Shown here: positions 46,850 through 58,616 of the stretch, one piece after another
How positions within the stretch are numbered: the first letter of the stretch is position 1
Layout: the number at the start of each line of letters is the position of its first letter
DNA from: Imbricaverruca yamaguchii
Taxonomy: Eukaryota; Arthropoda; Thecostraca; Neoverrucidae
Length of the DNA stretch: 64,000 bases
Reading direction: 5' to 3'
NCBI GenBank assembly: GCA_034440575.1
Contig: JAOTOL010001365.1
Span: 248,001 to 312,000, forward strand
Notes under the pieces: generated by a model
Databases searched by the model: none
Told to the model about the DNA's origin: nothing
What the model saw: the letters and a program-made list of their open reading frames with translations, nothing else
Made by a program: the position numbers and the translations under genes

Positions 46850-47735
46850 GCCACACCAGGCCGCAGCATACCCGCCATACCTGACCGCGACATACCTGCC
46901 ATACCTGACCACAGCACACCCGCCATACCTGACCGCGATATACCAGCCATACCTGACCACGGCACACCCGCCATACCTGACCGCAGCATACCCGCCATAC
47001 CTGACCGCTGCATACCTGCCACACCTGACCGCGACATGCCTGCCATACCTGATTGTAGCATACCCGCTATACCATCCATACCTGACCGCGGCATACCTGC
47101 CACACCTAACCGCGACATGCCTGCCATACCTGATTGTAGAATACCCGCTATGCCATCCATACCTGACCGCGGCATACCTTCCATACCTGACCGCGATGTG
47201 CCTGCCATACCTGATTGTAGCATACCCGCTATGCCATCCATACCTGACCGCGGCATACCTTCCATACCTGACCGCGACATGCCTGCCATACCTGATTGTA
47301 GTATACCCGCTATACCATCCATACCTGACCGCGGCATACCTTCCATACCTGACCGCGACATGCCTGCCATACCTGATTGTAGCATACCCGCTATACCATC
47401 CATACCTGACCGCGGCATACCTGCCACACCTAACCGCGACATGCCTGCCATACCTGATTGTAGTATACCCGCTATGCCATCCATACCTGACCGCGATATA
47501 CCTTCCATACCTGACCGCGACGTGCCTGCCATGCCTGATTGTAGTATATCCGCTATACCATCCATACCTGACCGCGGCATACCTGCCACACCTAACCGCG
47601 ACATGCCTGCCATACCTGATTGTAGTATACCCGCTATGCCATCCATACCTGACCGCGGCATACCTTCCATACCTGACCGCGGCATGCCTGCCATACCTGA
47701 CCTCAGCATACTCGCCATACCCAACAGCAGCAGGC
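46850..47735. repeat. Minisatellite, 21-bp unit in an 81-bp higher-order unit
   Basis: The base word is CATACCTGACCGCGACATAC. From about 47030 the array is organised in 81-bp super-units marked by GATTGTAG (47051, 47132, 47213 and so on). Confidence 0.93.
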
Positions 47736-47819
47736 GGTGTGGTTTACACACCACTGCACACCCAATAAACCACGCCTGAATGCACCGATCACAGGAGGCC
47801 ATGGCCGGGTCCACAAGCC

Positions 47820-48795
47820 ATGTCATCTACCTTTGCCCTCTACTACCTTGGGCGATATCATGTCATCTACCTTTGCCCTCCACCACCCTGGGCGATACCA
47901 CGACATCTACCTTGGCCCTCTACCACCCTGGGCGATACCGTGCCATCTACCTTTGCCCTCCACCACCCTGGGCGATACCATGCCATCTACCTTTGCCCTC
48001 TACCACCATGGGGCGATACCGTGGCAACTACCTTGATCCTCTACTACCCCGGGGCGGTACCATGTCAACTACCTTGATCCTCTGCTACCCCGGGACGGTA
48101 CCATGTCAACTATCTTGATCCTCTACTACCCCGAGACGGCACCATATCAACTACCTTGACTCTCTACTATCCCGGGACGGTACCATGTCAACTACCTTGA
48201 TCCTCTGCTACCCCGGGACGGTACCATGTCAACTACCTTGATCCTCTGCTACCCCGGGACGGTACCGTGTCAACTACCTTGATCCTCTGCTACCCCGGGA
48301 CGGCACCATATCAACTACCTTGACTCTCTACTACCCCGGGACGGTACCATGTCAACTACCTTGATCCTCTGCTACCCCGGGACGGTACCGTGTCAACTAC
48401 CTTGATCCTCTGCTACCCCGGGACGGTACCATGTCAACTACCTTGATCCTCTGCTACCCCGGGACGGTACCATGTCAACTACCTTGATCCTCTACTACCC
48501 CGGGACGGTACCATGTCAACTACCTTGATCCTCTGCTACCCCGGGACGGTACCATGTCAACTACCTTGACTCTCTACTATCCCGGGACGGTACCATGTCA
48601 ACTACCTTGATCCTCTGCTACCCCGGGGCGGTACCATGTCAACTACCTTGACCCTCTGCTACCCCGGGACGGTATCATGTCAACTACCTTGATCCTCTAC
48701 TACCCCGGAGCGGTACCATATCAACTACCTTGATCCTCTGCTACCCCGAGACGGTACCGTATCAACTACCTTGATGCTCTACTACCCTGGGCGAT
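47820..48795. repeat. Minisatellite, 40-41-bp unit, two variants in series
   Basis: About five 40-bp units (CATCTACCTTTGCCCTCCAC, CACCCTGGGCGATAC) pass through intermediate copies at 48000-48060 into about nineteen 41-bp units (ATGTCAACTACCTTGATCCT, CTGCTACCCCGGGACGGTACC). One 40-bp-type end (CCCTGGGCGATA) returns at 48785. Confidence 0.95.
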
Positions 48796-48984
48796 AGTGC
48801 AGCCACGACAGCCAGGTCTCGCCGTGTTTGTCCGCACAGCCGGATTAGCATAGCCTGATAACGTGCAACTGTTCAAAGGGCACCGCCACTCGTCGGGCGG
48901 GGAGGGATTAAGGCGGTGGACGGCTTAAGAACGCTTCAATTAAGATGGCGGCCGTTGCAGCGGCGGATGGCTCACTCGAGCCGT

Positions 48985-51705
48985 TCGGTGGCCGGCGGGT
49001 CTGGGTGGCTGTCGAGAAGGGACGTTAGCCTCTGCCGAGGTCGGGACGGCCGGCGGGTCTGGGTGGCTGTCGAGAAGGGACGTTAGCCTCTGCCGAGGTT
49101 GGGACGGCCGGCGGGTCTGGGTGGCTGTCGAGAAGGGACGTTAGCCTCTGCCGGTCGGGACGGCCGGCAGGTCTGGGTGACTGTCGAGAAGGGACGTTAG
49201 TCTCTGCCGAGGTTGGGACGGCCGGCGGGTCTGGGTGACTGTCGAGAAGGGACGTTAGCCTCTGCCGCGGCTGGGACGGCCGGCGGGTCTGGGTGGCTGT
49301 CGAGAAGGGACGTTAGCCTCTGCCGAGGTCGGGACGGCCGGCAGGTCTGGGTGGCTGTCGAGAAGGGACGTTAGCCTCTGCCGGTGGGACGGCCGGCGGG
49401 TCTGGGTGGCTGTCGAGAAGGGACGTTAGCCTCTGCCGAGGTCGGGACGGCCGGCAGGTCTGGGTGGCTGTCGAGAAGGGACGTTAGCCTCTGCCGAGGT
49501 CGGGACGGCCGGCGGGTCTGGGTGGCTGTCGAGGAGGGACGTTAGCCTCTGCCGAGGTCGGGACGGCCGGCGGGTCTGGGTGGCTGTCGAGAAGGGACGT
49601 TAGCCTCTGCCGAGGTCGGGACGGCCGGCGGGTCTGGGTGGCTGTCGAGAAGGGACGTTAGCCTCTGCCGAGGTCGGGACGGCCGGCGGGTCTGGGTGGC
49701 TGTCGAGAAGGGACGTTAGCCTCTGCCGAGGTCGGGACGGCCGGCGGGTCTGGGTGACTGTCGAGAAGGGACGTTAGCCTCGTTAGCCTCGCCGAGTCGG
49801 GACGCCGGCGGGTCTGGGTGGCGTCGAGAAGGGACGTTAGCTCTCTTGCCGGTGGGACGGCCGGCGGTCTGGGTGCTGTCGAAGGGACGTTAGCCTCTGC
49901 CGAGGTCGGGACGGCCGGCGGGTCTGGGTGGCTGTCGAGAAGGGACGTTAGCCTCTGCCGAGGTTGGGGGAGGGGGGTCTGGGTGGCTGTCGAGAAGGAC
50001 GTTGCCTCTGCCGAGGTCGGGACGGCCGGCAGGTCTGGGTGACTGTCGAGAAGGGACGTTAGCCTCTGCCGAGGTCGGGACGGCCGGCGGGTCTGGGTGG
50101 CTGTCGAGAAGGGACGTTAGCCTCTGCCGAGGTCGGGACGGCCGGCGGGTCTGGGTGACTGTCGAGAAGGGACGTTAGCCTCTGCCGAGCGGGACGCGGG
50201 GTGGGTGGTGTGAGAAGTCTGCCGGGCTGGGACGGCCGGCGGGTCTGGGTGGCTGTCGAGAAGGGACGTTAGCCTCTGCCGAGGTTGGGACGGCCGGCGG
50301 GTCTGGGTGGCTGTCGAGAAGGGACGTTAGCCTCTGCCGAGGTCGGGACGGCCGGCGGGTCTGGGGCTGTGAAGGGACGTTAGCCTCTGCCGAGGTTGGG
50401 ACGGCCGGCGGGTCTGGGTGGCTGTCGAGAAGGGACGTTAGCCTCTGCCGAGGCTGGGACGGCCGGCGGGTCTGGGTGGCTGTCAGAAGGGACGTTAGCC
50501 TCTGCCGGGTCGGGACGGCCGGCGGGTCTGGGTGGCTGTCGAGAAGGGACGTTAGCCTCTGCCGAGGTTGGGACGGCCGGCGGGTCTGGGTGGCTGTCGA
50601 GAAGGGACGTTAGCCTCTGCCGAGGTCGGGACGGCCGGCAAGGTCTGGGTGACTGTCGAGAAGGGACGTTAGCTTCTGCCGAGGTCGGGACGGCCGGCGG
50701 GTCTGGGTGACTGTCGAGAAGGGACGTTAGCCTCTGCCGCGGCTGGGACGGCCGGCGGGTCTGGGTGACTGTCGAGAAGGGACGTTAGCCTCTGCCGAGG
50801 TTGGGACGGCCGGCGGGTCTGGGTGACTGTCGAGAAGGGACGTTAGCCTCTGCCGAGGTTGGGACGGCCGGCGGGTCTGGGTGGCTGTCGAGAAGGGACG
50901 TTAGCCTCTGCTCGGGACGGCCGGCAGGTCTGGGTGACTGTCGAGAAGGGACGTTAGCCTCTGCCGAGGTTGGGACGGCCGGCGGGTCTGGGTGTGTTCG
51001 AGAAGGGACGTTAGCCTCTGCTCGGGACGGCCGGCAGGTCTGGGTGACTGTCGAGAAGGGACGTTAGCCTCTGCCGAGGTCGGGACGGCCGGCGGGTCTG
51101 GGTGACTGTCGAGAAGGGACGTTAGCCTCTGCCGAGGTTGGGACGGCCGGCGGGTCTGGGTGGCTGTCGAGAAGGGACGTTAGCCTCTGCCGAGGTCGGG
51201 ACGGCCGGCAGGTCTGGGTGGCTGTCGAGGAGGGACGTTAGTCTCTGCCGCGGCTGGGACGGCCGGCGGGTCTGGGTGGCTGTCGAGAAGGGACGTTAGC
51301 CTCTGCCGAGGTCGGGACGGCCGGCGGGTCTGGGTGGCTGTCGAGGAGGGACGTTAGCCTCTGCCGCGGCTGGGACGGCCGGCGGGTCTGGGTGGCTGTC
51401 GAGAAGGGACGTTAGCCTCTGCCGAGGTCGGGACGGCCGGCGGGTCTGGGTGGCTGTCGAGGAGGGACGTTAGCCTCTGCCGAGGTCGGGACGGCCGGCG
51501 GGTCTGGGTGACTGTCAAGGAGGGACGTTAGTCTCTGCCGCGGCTGGGACGGCCGGCGGGTCTGGGTGGCTGTCGAGAAGGGACGTTAGCCTCTGCCGAG
51601 GTCGGGACGGCCGGCGGGTCTGGGTGGCTGCGAGAAGGGGACGTTAGCCTCTGCCGAGGCTGGGACGGCTGGCGGGTCTGGGTGGCTGCCGAGAAGGATC
51701 GTTGG
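48985..51705. repeat. Minisatellite, 58-bp unit
   Basis: About 46 copies of GGCGGGTCTGGGTGGCTGTC, GAGAAGGGACGTTAGCCTCT, GCCGAGGTCGGGACGGCC. Scattered 1-10-bp deletions are clustered at 49780-50380, unlike the cleaner flanks. Confidence 0.95.
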
Positions 51706-51871
51706 CTTCTGAAAAATGTTGGGGAGATGCGTAGTGGAAGTGAGGTGAAATGTGTTCTGGAGTCCAACCCATATATTCCATGTTTAAGCTTGATATTTGT
51801 AGGGCCAAGTTAACGCTGGGCGGGAGGGAAGGTGTTTCCTCAGAAGTGTATAAATCAACACCCCACCCTCC

Positions 51872-52195
51872 GAGGCTGGAGTGGCTGCCAAGCCTGGAGC
51901 GGCTGCCGAGCCTGGAGTGGATCCTAAGCCTGGAGCGGCTGCCTAGACTGGGGCGGCTGCCGAGGCTGAAGTGGCTGCCAAACCTGGAGAGGCTGCCGAG
52001 GCTGGAGCGGCTGCCTAGACTGGGGCGGCTACCGAGGCTGGAGTGGCTGCCAAGCCTGGAGCGGCTGCCGAGCCTGGGGAGGCTGCCGAGACTGGAGCGG
52101 CTGCCGAGCCTGGGGCGGCTGCCGAGGCTGGAGTGGCTGCCAAACCTGGGGCGGCTGCCGAAGCTGGAGTGGCTACCAAGCCTGGGGTGGCTGCC
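51872..52195. repeat. Minisatellite, 18-bp unit
   Basis: About 18 copies of CTGGAGCGGCTGCCGAGG with variants; it grades directly into the next array through GTGGCTGCCGGGACTG. Confidence 0.92.
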
Positions 52196-52885
52196 GGGAC
52201 TGAGGTGTCTGTCGAACTAGGGATGGCTGCCGGGACTGAGGTGTCTGTCGAACTAGGGATGGCTGCCGGGACTGAGGTGTCTGTCGAACTAGGGATGGCT
52301 GCCGGGACTGAGGTGTCTGTTGAACTAGGGGTGGCTGCCGGGACTGAGGTGTCTGTCGAACTAGGGGTGGCTGCCGGGACTGAGGTGTCTGTCGAACTAG
52401 GGGTGGCTGCCGGGACTGAGGTGTCTGTCGAACTAGGGGTGGCTGCCGGGACTGAGGTGTCTGTCGAACTAGGGGTGGCTGCCGGGACTGAGGTGTCTGT
52501 CGAACTAGGGGTGGCTGCCGGGACTGAGGTGTCTGTCAAACTAGGGGTGGCTGCCGGGACTGAGGTGTCTGTCAAACTAGGGGTGGCTGCCGGGACTGAG
52601 GTGTCTGTCGAACTAGGGGTGGCTGCCGGGACTGAGGTGTCTGTCGAACTAGGGGTGGCTGCCTGGACTGAGGTGTCTGTCGAACTAGGGGTGGCTGCCG
52701 GGACTGAGGTGTCTGTCGAACTAGGGGTGGCTGCCGGGACTGAGGTGTCTGTCGAACTAGGGGTGGCTGCCGGGACTGAGGTGTCTGTCGAACTAGGGGT
52801 GGCTGCCGGGATTGAGGTGTCTGTCGAACTAGGGTGGCTGCCGGGACTGAGGTGTCTGTCGAACTAGGGGTGGCTGCCGGGACTT
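52196..52885. repeat. Minisatellite, 36-bp unit, very uniform
   Basis: About 19 near-identical copies of GGTGGCTGCCGGGACTGAGG plus TGTCTGTCGAACTAGG. In one + frame each unit reads 12 residues ([12 protein letters not shown]). No start, splice or codon-bias evidence supports a protein. Confidence 0.95.
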
Positions 52886-53202
52886 AAAGAGGACGCCGGC
52901 ACCAGTCCCCACCGCAGGCCGTGTCGGCCGAAAAACGGTTGATTTTCTGAAGATGATATGATATGAGAAGCTTCGCCATCTGGCACTGAGGGATCTGGGA
53001 GGAAACTACCCCGTCCTTCAAACATACTGTCGAACTCCATACTGATATTTTCTCGAAAACTGAGACATTTGATCACCAAAAGTGTGGTTTATTCTACGGA
53101 CGAATCATAAATTTAAAAGTTCGACAATCATTGGTTGGACCCAATGCATGGAGTCAAGAGTGCTGCAATTTCGCTGGTGGGCCCAACCACACAGGATCCC
53201 AT
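52886..53202 (-). other. Short open stretch, possible exon or TE remnant
   Basis: On the - strand 53079-52890 is open and non-repetitive, with ENISMEFDSMFEGRGSFLPD and then DGEASHIISSSENQPFFG. An acceptor-like TGTCTCAG precedes it and GCG|GTGGGG could be a donor. The family is not recognised and codon use is unremarkable, so it is not called a gene. Confidence 0.25.
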
Positions 53203-53337
53203 GTTAAGAGAACAAGACGTTGGTTGGACCAAGGCGACTATGGTGGGGACTAAGTTCCATGAAGAGTAGGTAACTCCAGCCTGACTACATACTGGCAAAT
53301 TTCGTAGTGCTTGTAACAAAGCTTATTGACTTCGGCC

Positions 53338-53772
53338 GCTCTGGGATCACATGAACTTTGTCCGCACAGATGTCGTCCATATCGTCTATAGGACCAAGCC
53401 ATGCGGCCGTATCTGGGATCACATGAACTTTGTCCGCACAGATGTCGTCCATATCGTCTATAGGACCAAGCCATGCGGCCGTGTCTGGGATCACATGAAC
53501 TTTGTCCGCACAGATGTCGTCCATATCGTCTATAGGACCAAGCCATGCGGCCGTATCTGGGATCACATGAACTTTGTCCGCACAGATGTCGTCCATATCG
53601 TCTATAGGACCAAGCCATGCGGCCGGATCTGGGATCACATGAACTTTGTCCGCACAGATGTCGTCCATATCGTCTATAGGACCAAGCCATGCGGCCGATC
53701 TGGGATCACATGAACTTTGTCCGCACAGATGTCGTCCATATCGTCTATAGGACCAAGCCATGCGGCCGTGTC
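53338..53772. repeat. 72-bp minisatellite, duplication copy 1
   Basis: Six copies of GATCACATGAACTTTGTCCG, CACAGATGTCGTCCATATCG, TCTATAGGACCAAGCCATGC, GGCCGTATCTGG, bordered by GACTTCGGCCGCTCTGG and GTGTCTGGTAGCGCG. Confidence 0.95.
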
Positions 53773-53797
53773 TGGTAGCGCGATTGGCTACACCATG

Positions 53798-54032
53798 TGT
53801 ACTAATCCACGTGTGGACCATGTGTACTAATCCACGTGTGGACCATGTGACAATCCACGTGTGGACCATGTGTACTAATCCACGTGTGGACCATGTGCAC
53901 TAATCCACGTGTGGACCATGTGTACAATCCACGTGTGGACCATGTACTAATCCATGTGGACCATGTGTACTAACCACGTTGGACCTTGTGTACTAATCCA
54001 CGTGTGGACCTTGTGTACTAATCCACCGTGGA
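53798..54032. repeat. 25-bp minisatellite, duplication copy 1
   Basis: About nine copies of GTGTACTAATCCACGTGTGG plus ACCAT. Several units have single-base losses not seen in copy 2. Confidence 0.93.
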
Positions 54033-54287
54033 CGGGCGCGAGTGTGACGGAGCCGCGTTGTGGTGTCGCAGGGAGTAGGGCGGGGCCAGCAGCTGGGCGG
54101 TGGCAACAAGTGGAACGAGACAATATACTGGACGCAGATAAACAGCGATGACACTCGCCAGGCGCCGCGAAACACGAGGCCGACCAAACCCACCGCCGTC
54201 TCGACTGTTTACACGGGCTGCTGATGAAATCGAGCGTCACCGACGCACCTACAGCGGCACCATCTTTGGGGGCCGGCTGGTGCGGCG

Positions 54288-54557
54288 AAGGTGATGCCGC
54301 CTAACCCAGAAACACACCCGCTTCGGCCGCAGACGTCAACAAAGGCGCACCGTCGCTGAAGTGGAACAACCCAAACGGGTTATGTTGTTGTTTATTGGTT
54401 GGTTCACGACACACTTTATGCACATTCGCGGCAATGGCGCCGCCCACACTGTTCGCCGGTGGGCCGCGGGATTGGGAAATGTCCTGAGTGGCGCTAGAGT
54501 CGAACCGGGGACTTTTGGTACCACGCCCGACACCTAACCACTCGGCCATCTCCGCCC
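54288..54557 (-). mobile_element. tRNA-derived SINE-like element, family A, copy 1
   Basis: The - strand starts GGGGCGGAGATGGCCGAGTGG, a Leu/Ser-tRNA-like box A (TGGCCGAGTGG). A good box B, GGTTCGACTC, follows about 40 bp later. The body contains GGACATTTCCCAATC and GCCCACCGGCGAA ... GTGGGCGGCGCCA, and ends in AAT/AAC-rich sequence. It is not a tRNA gene: no anticodon arm folds properly and the similarity continues about 200 bp beyond the head. It is embedded in copy 1 of the 1.4-kb duplication. Confidence 0.8.
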
Positions 54558-54740
54558 CAACCCAAACGGGTTGTTTAGATTTGTACGGTAAATACCTCCC
54601 TGATTGTTAAGAGAACAAGACGTTGGTTGGACCAAGGCGACTATGGTGGGGACTAAGTTCCATGAAGAGTAGGTAACTCCAGCCTGACTACATACTGGCA
54701 AATTTCGTAGTGCTTGTAACAAAGCTTATTGACTTCGGCC

Positions 54741-55182
54741 GCTCTGGGATCACATGAACTTTGTCCGCACAGATGTCGTCCATATCGTCTATAGGACCAA
54801 GCCATGCGGCCGTATCTGGGATCACATGAACTTTGTCCGCACAGATGTCGTCCATATCGTCTATAGGACCAAGCCATGCGGCCGTATCTGGGATCACATG
54901 AACTTTGTCCGCACAGATGTCGTCCATATCGTCTATAGGACCAAGCCATGCGGCCGTATCTGGGATCACATGAACTTTGTCCGCACAGATGTCGTCCATA
55001 TCGTCTATAGGACCAAGCCATGCGGCCGTGTCTGGGATCACATGAACTTTGTCCGCACAGATGTCGTCCATATCGTCTATAGGACCAAGCCATGCGGCCG
55101 TATCTGGGATCACATGAACTTTGTCCGCACAGATGTCGTCCATATCGTCTATAGGACCAAGCCATGCGGCCGTGTCTGGTAG
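54741..55182. repeat. 72-bp minisatellite, duplication copy 2
   Basis: Six copies of the same 72-bp unit as at 53.3 kb with identical borders. Confidence 0.95.
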
Positions 55183-55191
55183 CGCGATTGG

Positions 55192-55445
55192 CTACACCAA
55201 TGTGCACTAATCCACGTGTGGACCATGTGCACTAATCCACGTGTGGACCATGTGTACTAATCCACGTGTGGACCATGTGTACTAATCCACGTGTGGACCA
55301 TGTGCACTAATCCACGTGTGGACCATGTGTACTAATCCACGTGTGGACCATGTGTACTAATCCACGTGTGGACCATGTGTACTAATCCACGTGTGGACCT
55401 TGTGTACTAATCCACGTGTGGACCTTGTGTACTAATCCACGCGTG
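55192..55445. repeat. 25-bp minisatellite, duplication copy 2
   Basis: Ten regular copies of GTGTACTAATCCACGTGTGG plus ACCAT/ACCTT. Confidence 0.95.
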
Positions 55446-55727
55446 GACGGGCGCGAGTGTGACGGAGCCGGCTCGTTGTGGTGTCGCAGGGAGTAGGCGG
55501 GGCCAGCAGCTGGGCGGTGGCAACAAGTGGAACGAGACAATATACTGGACGCAGATAAACAGCGATGACACTCGCCAGGCGCCGCGAAACACGAGGCCGA
55601 CCAAACCCACCGCCGTCTCGACTGTTTACACGGGCTGCTGATGAAATCGAGCGCGTCACCGACGCACCTACAGCGGCACCATCTTTACGGGGGCCGGCTG
55701 GTGCGGCGAAGGTGATGCCGCCTAACC

Positions 55728-55995
55728 CAGAAACACACACCCGCTTCGGCCGCAGACGTCAACAAAGGCGCACCGTCGCTGAAGTGGAACAACCCAAACG
55801 GGTTATTGTTGTTGTTTATTGGTTGGTTCACGACACACTTTATGCACATTCGCGGCTAATGGCGCCGCCCACACTGTTTCGCCGGTGGGCCGCGGGATTG
55901 GGAAATGTCCTGAGTGGCGCTAGAGTCGAACCGGGGACTTTTGGTACCCACAGCCCGACACCTTAACCACTCGGCCATCTCCGCCCCAACCCAAA
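55728..55995 (-). mobile_element. tRNA-derived SINE-like element, family A, copy 2
   Basis: Nearly identical to copy 1 because both lie in the tandem duplication. This copy keeps several single bases missing from copy 1 (for example CACCTTAACC against CACCTAACC, and TGTTTCGCC against TGTTCGCC). Confidence 0.8.
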
Positions 55996-56033
55996 CGGGT
56001 TGTTTAGATTTGTACGGTGAAATGACCTCCCTC

Positions 56034-57534
56034 CGGGCATCGATGGCTTGACTTCACAGGCCATAATGGATCACTTTCTGAATGGCTCCGAAAATCTAGA
56101 TGTTTTGAAAACAGGATGAAAGGATACATCCAACTGCTAATTAAGCAAATTGAAAGGAGCATTCCTTCAAATTACGATTTTTCAAAGCTTGGAAATACCT
56201 TTGATCGGTAGATCACACCCAAAAATACCACTCAAATTCAACGTAGCGATATGGAAAAGTACAAGATCTGGTCGAAATGTCTACTTTTTGGTCCTAGAAG
56301 GTTAATGTAAAAAAACAACACGAAAACAAAGCAAGTAACAGGTAGCAGTGTCGTCATATGCAGGTAAATATATGTATTTTGGTACGTGTGACATCTTAAC
56401 ATTTTTTTTCGTTGATCACGCATAGCCCACCATAGATCAGCCGTCTCGAATGACTTGATCCCAACTCTTGCTTCCAAACGTGCGAAGTTGATGCATGAAA
56501 AGGCGCGCCGAGTTTGGCAGCGTCGGCCCACTCGTCCTCCAGGTGTCGCGGGAAAACGACAGGGGAAGGCGCATTGTCTCACTTCCGGCCGGAGGGATAC
56601 ACAAAAACGAACTTCGATGAGCTGCCCGAGATATTATATTGTTGGTGCAGCCACCACTTAACTTGTGCTCAATCAAGACTCAAGATTTTCAGCAATGCTC
56701 GTACAGTAGCATTGGGACAACACGCACGCTACACACCATGGCCGTCGTGACATTTCGTCGCGTCTCGACATTTCATCAATGACCGCCACACGCCCATTCA
56801 TCATACCTCATCACTGTAACTCACTGTGTCGAAATCCATTTTCTGTTGAACATCAGGTGTACACAAACGTATGAAATGTTTGCGATCAAGTATGCATTGC
56901 ATAAGTTATCAAATTGTATATTGAGGCAATTGAACAATAGAAGCTGAGTTGTGTATAGGACAACGCAGCCCCACATAGACCGGATACTGCAAGGAAGTAA
57001 TGTTAGCTATGTATTTTACCTCATGCATGTTTGGAATGCATTTGATGTTGACCAACTTAACATATACAAAAGACAAAATAATTTACTGCAAATGCAGTTT
57101 TGCTATTGTGTGCTACCCTCCACCAGACTTTCCCGATTTTCACACACTATTGTACCGTACGACCGATCTAGCGAATGGGCAACGTGCCACACATCAATTA
57201 CCACTGTCAGCTAATACTTGCATTGAAGGCGGCAACACACCTTGCAATCATGACTGACATCAGATACGAACATCGCCACTAAACGCACCGCCAGCTATAA
57301 CAGAGCGTGCCGGCTGTTCACGCACCACCGGCCTTCGACCGGCACCACTTCTGAGGCCAGGAAATCGCACTGGCGACACGCTCTCGACTTCCCGCGAGGA
57401 TCGTGAGGTGCGGACCTGATGCGGAGACGGCGACGTCAGCCGGAGAAGCAGCCCTCGAATGGCTACCACACACACTGCTGTAACGCCAGACAGCACCGGC
57501 CGCCCACCGCACGCGGCGCCAGGAGCGGCAATCG
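56034..57534. other. Unassigned, AT-rich
   Basis: Clear drop in GC after the duplication. A - strand stretch at 56440-56600 (TWRTSGPTLPNSARLFMHQL) is open but unrecognised. No RNA gene seen. Confidence 0.4.
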
Positions 57535-58025
57535 TCACACTGCACAACAGACAGGCTGCTGATCCGAGCGGCAACCGTCATACTGCACAACAGACAGGCT
57601 GCTGATCCGAGCGGCAACCGTCACACTGCACTACAGACAGGCTGCTGGTCCGAGAGGCAACCGGCACACTGCACAACAGACAGGCTGCTGATCCGAGCGG
57701 CAACCGGCACACTGCACAACAGACGGACTGCTGGTCAGAGCGACAACCGTCACACTGCACAACAGACAGGCTGCTGGTCAGAGCGACAACCGTCACACTG
57801 CACAACAGACAGACTGCTGGTCAGAGCGACAACCGTCACACTGCACAACAGACAGGCTGCTGGTCAGAGCGACAACCGTCACACTGCACAACAGACGGGC
57901 TGCTGGTCAGAGCGACAACCGGCACACTGCACAACAGACAGGCTGCCGGTCAGAGCGACAACCGTCACACTGCACAACAGACAGGCTGCTGGTCAGAGCG
58001 GCAACCGTCACACTGCACAACATAC
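57535..58025. repeat. Minisatellite, 43-bp unit, in the 3' flank of ROGDI
   Basis: About 11 copies of CAACCGTCACACTGCACAAC, AGACAGGCTGCTGGTCAGAG, CGA. It begins about 160 bp past the ROGDI stop codon, so it could be part of that gene's 3' UTR. A short GTGACCGACA-type repeat (58085-58180) lies between. Confidence 0.95.
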
Positions 58026-58185
58026 AGGCCTCTCGTCCGAGCGCCCCGGCGCGCCACAACAGCCACCGCTCGGCACTGGAGCGCTCTAGACAGCTGTTGC
58101 ACTATCACTGATGGTGACCGACCGACTGAAGGTGACCGACGGTGACCGACAGTGACTGACAGTGACCGACGGCAGCGGACGACCC

Positions 58186-58552
58186 TCACAAGCCGTTCTG
58201 CAGGTCTGCGGTCACCGGGCCGCGTCTGTAGCCGCTGCGCTCGTGACACTTGGTCGCCCAGTAGAGCTTGTTCTTGATCTGCTGACACATCTGGAAGGCC
58301 CTGGTGTAACCGACCAGCACCGTCTCCAGCCGCGCGATGGTGCACTCGGCCAGGAAGCTGTCGAACATGAGGCTGTCCTGCTGCGGCACCAGGTGGTACA
58401 CGGCCAGCATCAGTCGGTGGCCCTGCACGTAGAAGCTGACGGCGATGTCGCCCGGCAGCAGCGGCTGCAGCGCGCGCATGTTCTCAGACTTCATGTGCTC
58501 CTCGATCGTCTTCTTGCGCGGACTCATCAGGCAGTCTCTACCGCGCTTCAGT
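58186..58552 (-). CDS. rogdi: ROGDI terminal exon
   Basis: A 367-bp last coding exon. The acceptor is GTTCACAG|A; AG+A restores Arg, giving LMLR-LKRGRDCLMSP. It covers the beta-rich half with LLPGDIAVSFYVQGHRLMLAVYHL (first 20 residues matter most; compare [24 protein letters not shown]) and the final CQQIKNKL motif. The tail after this motif (about 25 residues, to TGA at 58188-58186) differs from the short vertebrate ending. A GGCCCG|GTGACC site inside it could be an alternative donor, so the last dozen residues are less certain than the rest. Confidence 0.9.
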
Positions 58553-58616
58553 CTGTGAACGGCCGGCCGGTGTCAGGACTGTCAGACGCTGTCACACGTC
58601 GACGAAATCGTCACAC

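Larger units (their letters stand above)
53203..54602. repeat. Tandem segmental duplication, copy 1
   Basis: Starts TTAAGAGAACAAGACGTTGG and contains, in order, a 72-bp array, a 25-bp array, a roughly 250-bp unique GC-rich block, family A SINE sequence and a terminal TTGTTTAGATTTGTACGG. Copy 2 follows after only a few bases. Compared with copy 2 it lacks many single bases. Confidence 0.9.
54607..56033. repeat. Tandem segmental duplication, copy 2
   Basis: Same element order as copy 1 with very high identity. It begins again at TTAAGAGAACAAGACGTTGG and ends at TTGTTTAGATTTGTACGG, after which the sequence becomes unrelated. Confidence 0.9.

Noticed and set aside
52043..52867. A 274-codon + frame with 12-residue repeats
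   Set aside because: Produced by a 36-bp array; the opposite strand is also open over the same region and nothing else suggests coding.
52864..53079. Host exon on the - strand
   Set aside because: Non-repetitive and open with acceptor-like edge, but no family resemblance and no phase-matching partner exon; left as an unassigned stretch.
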